From Silene noctiflora (lineage: Eukaryota > Streptophyta > Magnoliopsida > Caryophyllales > Caryophyllaceae), in contig VHZZ01003114.1 in assembly GCA_009801015.1 (NCBI GenBank), positions 49,327-113,326 of the forward strand: 64,000 nucleotides of DNA, in the 5' to 3' direction. The notes under the pieces are model-generated. The model did not search any database, was not told the DNA's origin, and saw nothing but the letters and a program-made list of their open reading frames with translations. Made by a program: the position numbers and the translations under genes. Positions 60,301 to 64,000 of the stretch are shown here, piece after piece; within the stretch, counting starts at the first letter, position 1, and the number at the start of each line of letters is the position of its first letter.

Positions 60301-61710
60301 AATGCAGCAGCTGCACCTGCGTTTAAAAAAAAGAGAGTGGAACCTTTAGTATTGTTTTACCCTCTTCCCTCTACGCATAGAATCAGAGTAAGTTGTCCAC
60401 TTAGTTTTAGCCAACCTATGCCCTCTTAATACATATCCATAAGAGCTGAGCTCCTCAATTGACTCGTTCCAGGAAGTTAAGGCTGGCTCGACCTCGACAT
60501 AGGAAGCGTTAGGCGTCTCACAAGAACTAGCTTACTTTACTTCTGCATCCCGAGGGGTCTTTGCTCCTTTATATTATTCTTCGTTCTCCTTTACTTGTAC
60601 TTGACAAATCCTAAAAAAGATGCGATCCTTCTTTCGCACCTTGGTGGCACTTCCTCGCTTTCAAAGCCCCGGACTTTCTTAATGCTAAGAGTTCAGCGGC
60701 GGGTGAAAAGTTTTTTCCATTACTATTATGTTTATTAGAAAAAGGCTTCTTTGTATTGGGAATCTCGGGGATCGCATCTTTTTTCTTTATCTTATATAGG
60801 AGAATGAATGGGAGCTACTCCCCTCTTATCTAGAGAGAGCCTTGTTAGAGCACTTGATACGGTCCGAGTCCTACTGCTGCTAGCGCCGAAAGCGACTTCT
60901 TCTTATACGCTATTTCAAGACAAGATTCCCCTACAGTATTCTAGTAAAGTAGGGCAGTTAGAAAAGAACTTTCACGATGGGACAGGCTAGTCCTTCTTAC
61001 AATCTTTCTTTATGCACGGTTGGCAAGGACCGACCATTCCTCCCGCTCGCGAGAGAGAACTCCATTCATTTCGGGAGGACGCTAAAACAAGGCTTTAAAA
61101 GCCGGGACGGAGCTTCATCAGATAGATCATATGGCTATTCTTCCGCTTGTTGATCGAGCCTGTAAACAAAAGACACTCCCCTATCTGGCACCCCGTCTTC
61201 ATTCCAACTATTTATATTATATGGAAGGCTGGTTCCAAAAGAAAAATAAAATATACGCTTATATACTTCTAAAAGGGATACTCTTCTTCACTTCAGCACC
61301 CGTTAAAACTTCATCCAGAAGCTCCTATCCTCACCTCGACATCCTATTGGTATGACTCTTACTCAAAGGAGTTTGCTTTTATTGTTCGCCAACAAACTCA
61401 CTTCACGCTTTCGTCCGCCCCTTACGGACCCGGGACTATCATACGTATACCCTCTAATTAAAGGAAGATTCGCCCTAAAACTTAAAGTGTGTCTACACAC
61501 AACATACCCCTCTCCTATCAAGCAACCCCGGAGTATGTCTACGCGCTAACTCTTTTTATATGTCCTTGAGCAAGTAGCCGATGTACTTAACTAACTGGGG
61601 GGAGGTCTCTGGGAAAGCCAAAAGCAGGGGTTTACGCAACTTTTCCTTTTGCCTGTTATGAGTATTAGGGGAGCAACCTTTCTTCCCGTGTTCAGGCTTA
61701 GCGTATAAAC

Positions 61711-61846
61711 CCCCTCTCCTTTTCTTCATACTTCAGACGAGCTATTTAAACCTTTTAGTCGAGTCTTTTTAACCCTGCTTTATATACGAGCACTTTATAC
61801 CTCTCCTTGGAAGTCGAGTCATCTTATCTCTCAGTCAAGCTTCTTC
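61711..61846 (+). repeat. CTCGA-core repeat array
   Basis: About five units: CCTCTCCTTTTC...ACGAGCTATTTAAA, CCTTTTAGTCGAGTCTTTTT, a unit with ATACGAGCACTTTATA, CCTCTCCTTGGAAGTCGAG with TCATCTTAT, and a decayed CTCTCAGTCAAGC. The second unit matches 19.83-19.86 kb closely (CCTTTTAGTCGAGTCT shared). Confidence 0.7.
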
Positions 61847-64000
61847 CAAACCCGCCCATGTCCAGAGATTAAAGCTGTTCATATTCTCCTTCTCCGAGTA
61901 CCCCCATCTCGGTCGAAAAGAGACTGCTATTTAAGGTTCGCCTTGGTCCAGTTGTTCCGGAAAGAAAGCAAGTGCTGCGCTTTGGTCACAAGCTGTACCA
62001 CTGAGTTTTGCCTTATTCTATTCTACGAAAGGCTGGTAAGAGCATCAAGGAATCTCCCACCTTCTTTCAGACCGTCGTCCTGTTGCTACTCCAGATAAAA
62101 TCTCGGAAAATTACGATGCCGCGCCCAACCAAGAAAACGAAGAACTCTCGAGGGCTCCCGTGGTCTCTCTTGATCTCACTAGCGCTATATCTTTATAAAA
62201 AGGAGTCCCCTCTAGGTATAAGGACCTGCTGGTATTGAGCTTGCATGTGAAGCTCTTCTCGTACCGGCGGCCCTTCGTCTCAGCTTGTCATCAGATTCTT
62301 GGTATTAAAGTTAAATCAATCTCAAATCTAGTTTCACGAACGAAGCTACATGATAATTATAGAGAAGAAGGTGACTTTTACCGAACATTACAATAAACAA
62401 GCTCTTTATAACAAGAATAGATTCGCGTGGCAATTTCTCTTATCCCCGCCCCTAGACCCAGACCTGTAGAGCTTTCTCTCTTTCTTGATGAGATGTGAGG
62501 CGCAGTTGTAGAAAGAGGAGGTGTAAACAAAGAAAGTAGTGGTACCATATGGTATAAGGTAGAATCTTGCTCGAGAAGTCTTCTTGTTGTAGTTAAGGCG
62601 ATAAGTCTCGCCTCCAAGATAAAGATGTGGTTTACTCAGGCATAAATCATTGTAAAAACATGAGTGAGAGATTCCTTCTTATGGTATCGCGCTTGTTGGC
62701 ACAACTGGTATTATAATATTTCCAAGGCGAAAAGGCAGGACTTTATATATATAAGTATATAAGAATACAAGCAGTTTACTAACTTAACTACCTTGTCGCT
62801 GTCTATGCATTTCCTTAGGTCAAGTAGACTAGGAGAGGTTTTTTTAACGTCTCGACCAATAAGAGGAGAGTAAGTAACAGGGCGGCTGGCTAGTATAGGA
62901 TGCTTAACCATTACAAATACGGAGTGGTTCGCACATTAAGCAAGCGTATTAGAAAGTACTTTTCTTTCTCTTCTATTTCAGGTGGTTTATTGAAACCCGT
63001 CTCGGCCAGATCCATCGGCTGTGCTAGAAGTTGATACGCGGTTTAAAAGCGAAAGGCGTGAGTGAAGGGTCGGACGTAAGTGCACCGCACCGTCTTAAGG
63101 GGGATCCAGCTCCCTGGTCAAGCCAGTCAAATCTATAGTCTTCCTGTTTCGTACTCTTGGTCTTGTCAAATCTTGACTTTCAAGCAAGTCGGAGCGGAAT
63201 CGGCGATTTAGACGACATCAAAGCTTTTTCGGCGGAAACCCTATATAAAGCAAGAAAAGAATGTTATAAGAGAAGCAGAGATTAATCTTTGTGTTGTGTA
63301 AGAAATTAAAAGTAGTCCTATAATATAGGTTCAGACTAAAAAGGCTGTGATACCATGCCAGAAGTAAGAAAAAAGGGGCAGACTGCTCGTTCTCTCTCCT
63401 ACTACGTTGGTTGAACTCTCTAGAAATGGATCAACCCCTATATTGGGCGGTAACTAAAGCTACCTTTCTGACCCTCTTGATAATAGGGAATCCTTTATTC
63501 TATACTGCCTTACCAAAACAAGATAAACTTCTTTTCCCCCTCATTAAAATTATGAAGAGAGGGGTACTTCTAGACAAGATTAAGTAGCGACGCGACCTAT
63601 TATATATAATTACACAAGGTGAGGTCGAACCACAAACCAACATTACATTAGTAGCTTTTTCTCTTCTTCAAAAAGAAGTCACAGCCGAGGCCGAATACGG
63701 GAGGGACTTAAGCTCTTTTTTCTTTTTTTAATTCAAATGCGAGTGGGAGTCTAAGTCTAATGGGGAGGGTGATGAGAAAGATCACGCGATAACGCCCGCC
63801 TTACTTAAGACGTATACGCAAGCTCTCAATCTCTGCGAGGAGATTCTATTCCTATAGTAATAGTAAAGAAACGTGGCACATAAAAGGAGAAAATAAAGCG
63901 TATAACCGAGCTCCTCCTTTATAAGAGAGGTTGCAACTCTAAGGTCTCAATTCTTCAGTAAGCCTTTTGGGGGTTTCGGGATTAAAGCTCCGAACCGAAA
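61847..64000. other. Intergenic spacer, no gene recognised
   Basis: No gene or structural RNA recognised up to the window end; frames are short and without motifs. Confidence 0.5.

Larger units (their letters stand above)
55772..61710. other. Intergenic spacer, no gene recognised
   Basis: No gene recognised. Contains a CTCGA-core unit at 56.07 kb and a TA dinucleotide run at 57.3 kb. Frames of 66-102 codons at 57.6, 58.8 and 59.1-59.4 kb lack motifs I can name. Confidence 0.5.

Noticed and set aside
19484-61846. CRISPR array interpretation of the repeat clusters
   Set aside because: Units are degenerate, of variable length and without regular spacers; a plant mitochondrial context makes it implausible.

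Overview
The window reads as plant mitochondrial DNA from a large, gene-poor mitogenome. Only one locus can be identified with confidence: on the minus strand, at about 43.7-40.9 kb, exon 4 (exon d) of nad1 is followed by the 5' part of group II intron nad1i728, and that intron carries the maturase gene matR. Several bases look like uncorrected C-to-U editing positions: nad1 codon TCT where Phe is usual, and matR codons CCC where Leu is usual. With matR open over 681 codons, this points to a vascular plant mitochondrion with active editing rather than an old nuclear copy. Sparse genes, apparent heavy editing and a divergent matR would fit a gymnosperm or another lineage with an expanded mitogenome, but the species cannot be named from this sequence.

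Layout. 1-39.5 kb: no gene recognised; AT/GC-mixed spacer with short tandem repeats and scattered copies of a degenerate repeat built around a TCGAG / CTCGA core. 39.58-40.15 kb (minus): a 190-codon unidentified ORF. 40.89-43.67 kb (minus): matR, the intron 5' domains, nad1 exon d, and domains V-VI of the upstream intron nad1i669, which is trans-spliced in seed plants. 43.7-64 kb: spacer again, with a possibly disrupted ORF at 49.6-50.0 kb, a 121-codon unknown ORF at 55.4 kb and another repeat array at 61.7 kb. No tRNA, rRNA, plastid-derived gene or CRISPR array was recognised.

How the parts work together. nad1 exon d would be joined to exon c in trans (only domains V-VI of the upstream intron lie here) and to exon e through nad1i728, whose splicing is normally helped by the encoded matR. 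I could not find exon e or a domain V downstream of matR anywhere in the remaining 40.9 kb, so the second intron is probably also split. The matR protein shows a changed reverse-transcriptase active site (YADE instead of YADD) and a small deletion after motif A, consistent with a splicing factor that no longer reverse transcribes.

The other notable signal is a family of roughly 22-36 bp degenerate repeat units that occurs singly and in short tandem clusters, in both orientations, across the window.
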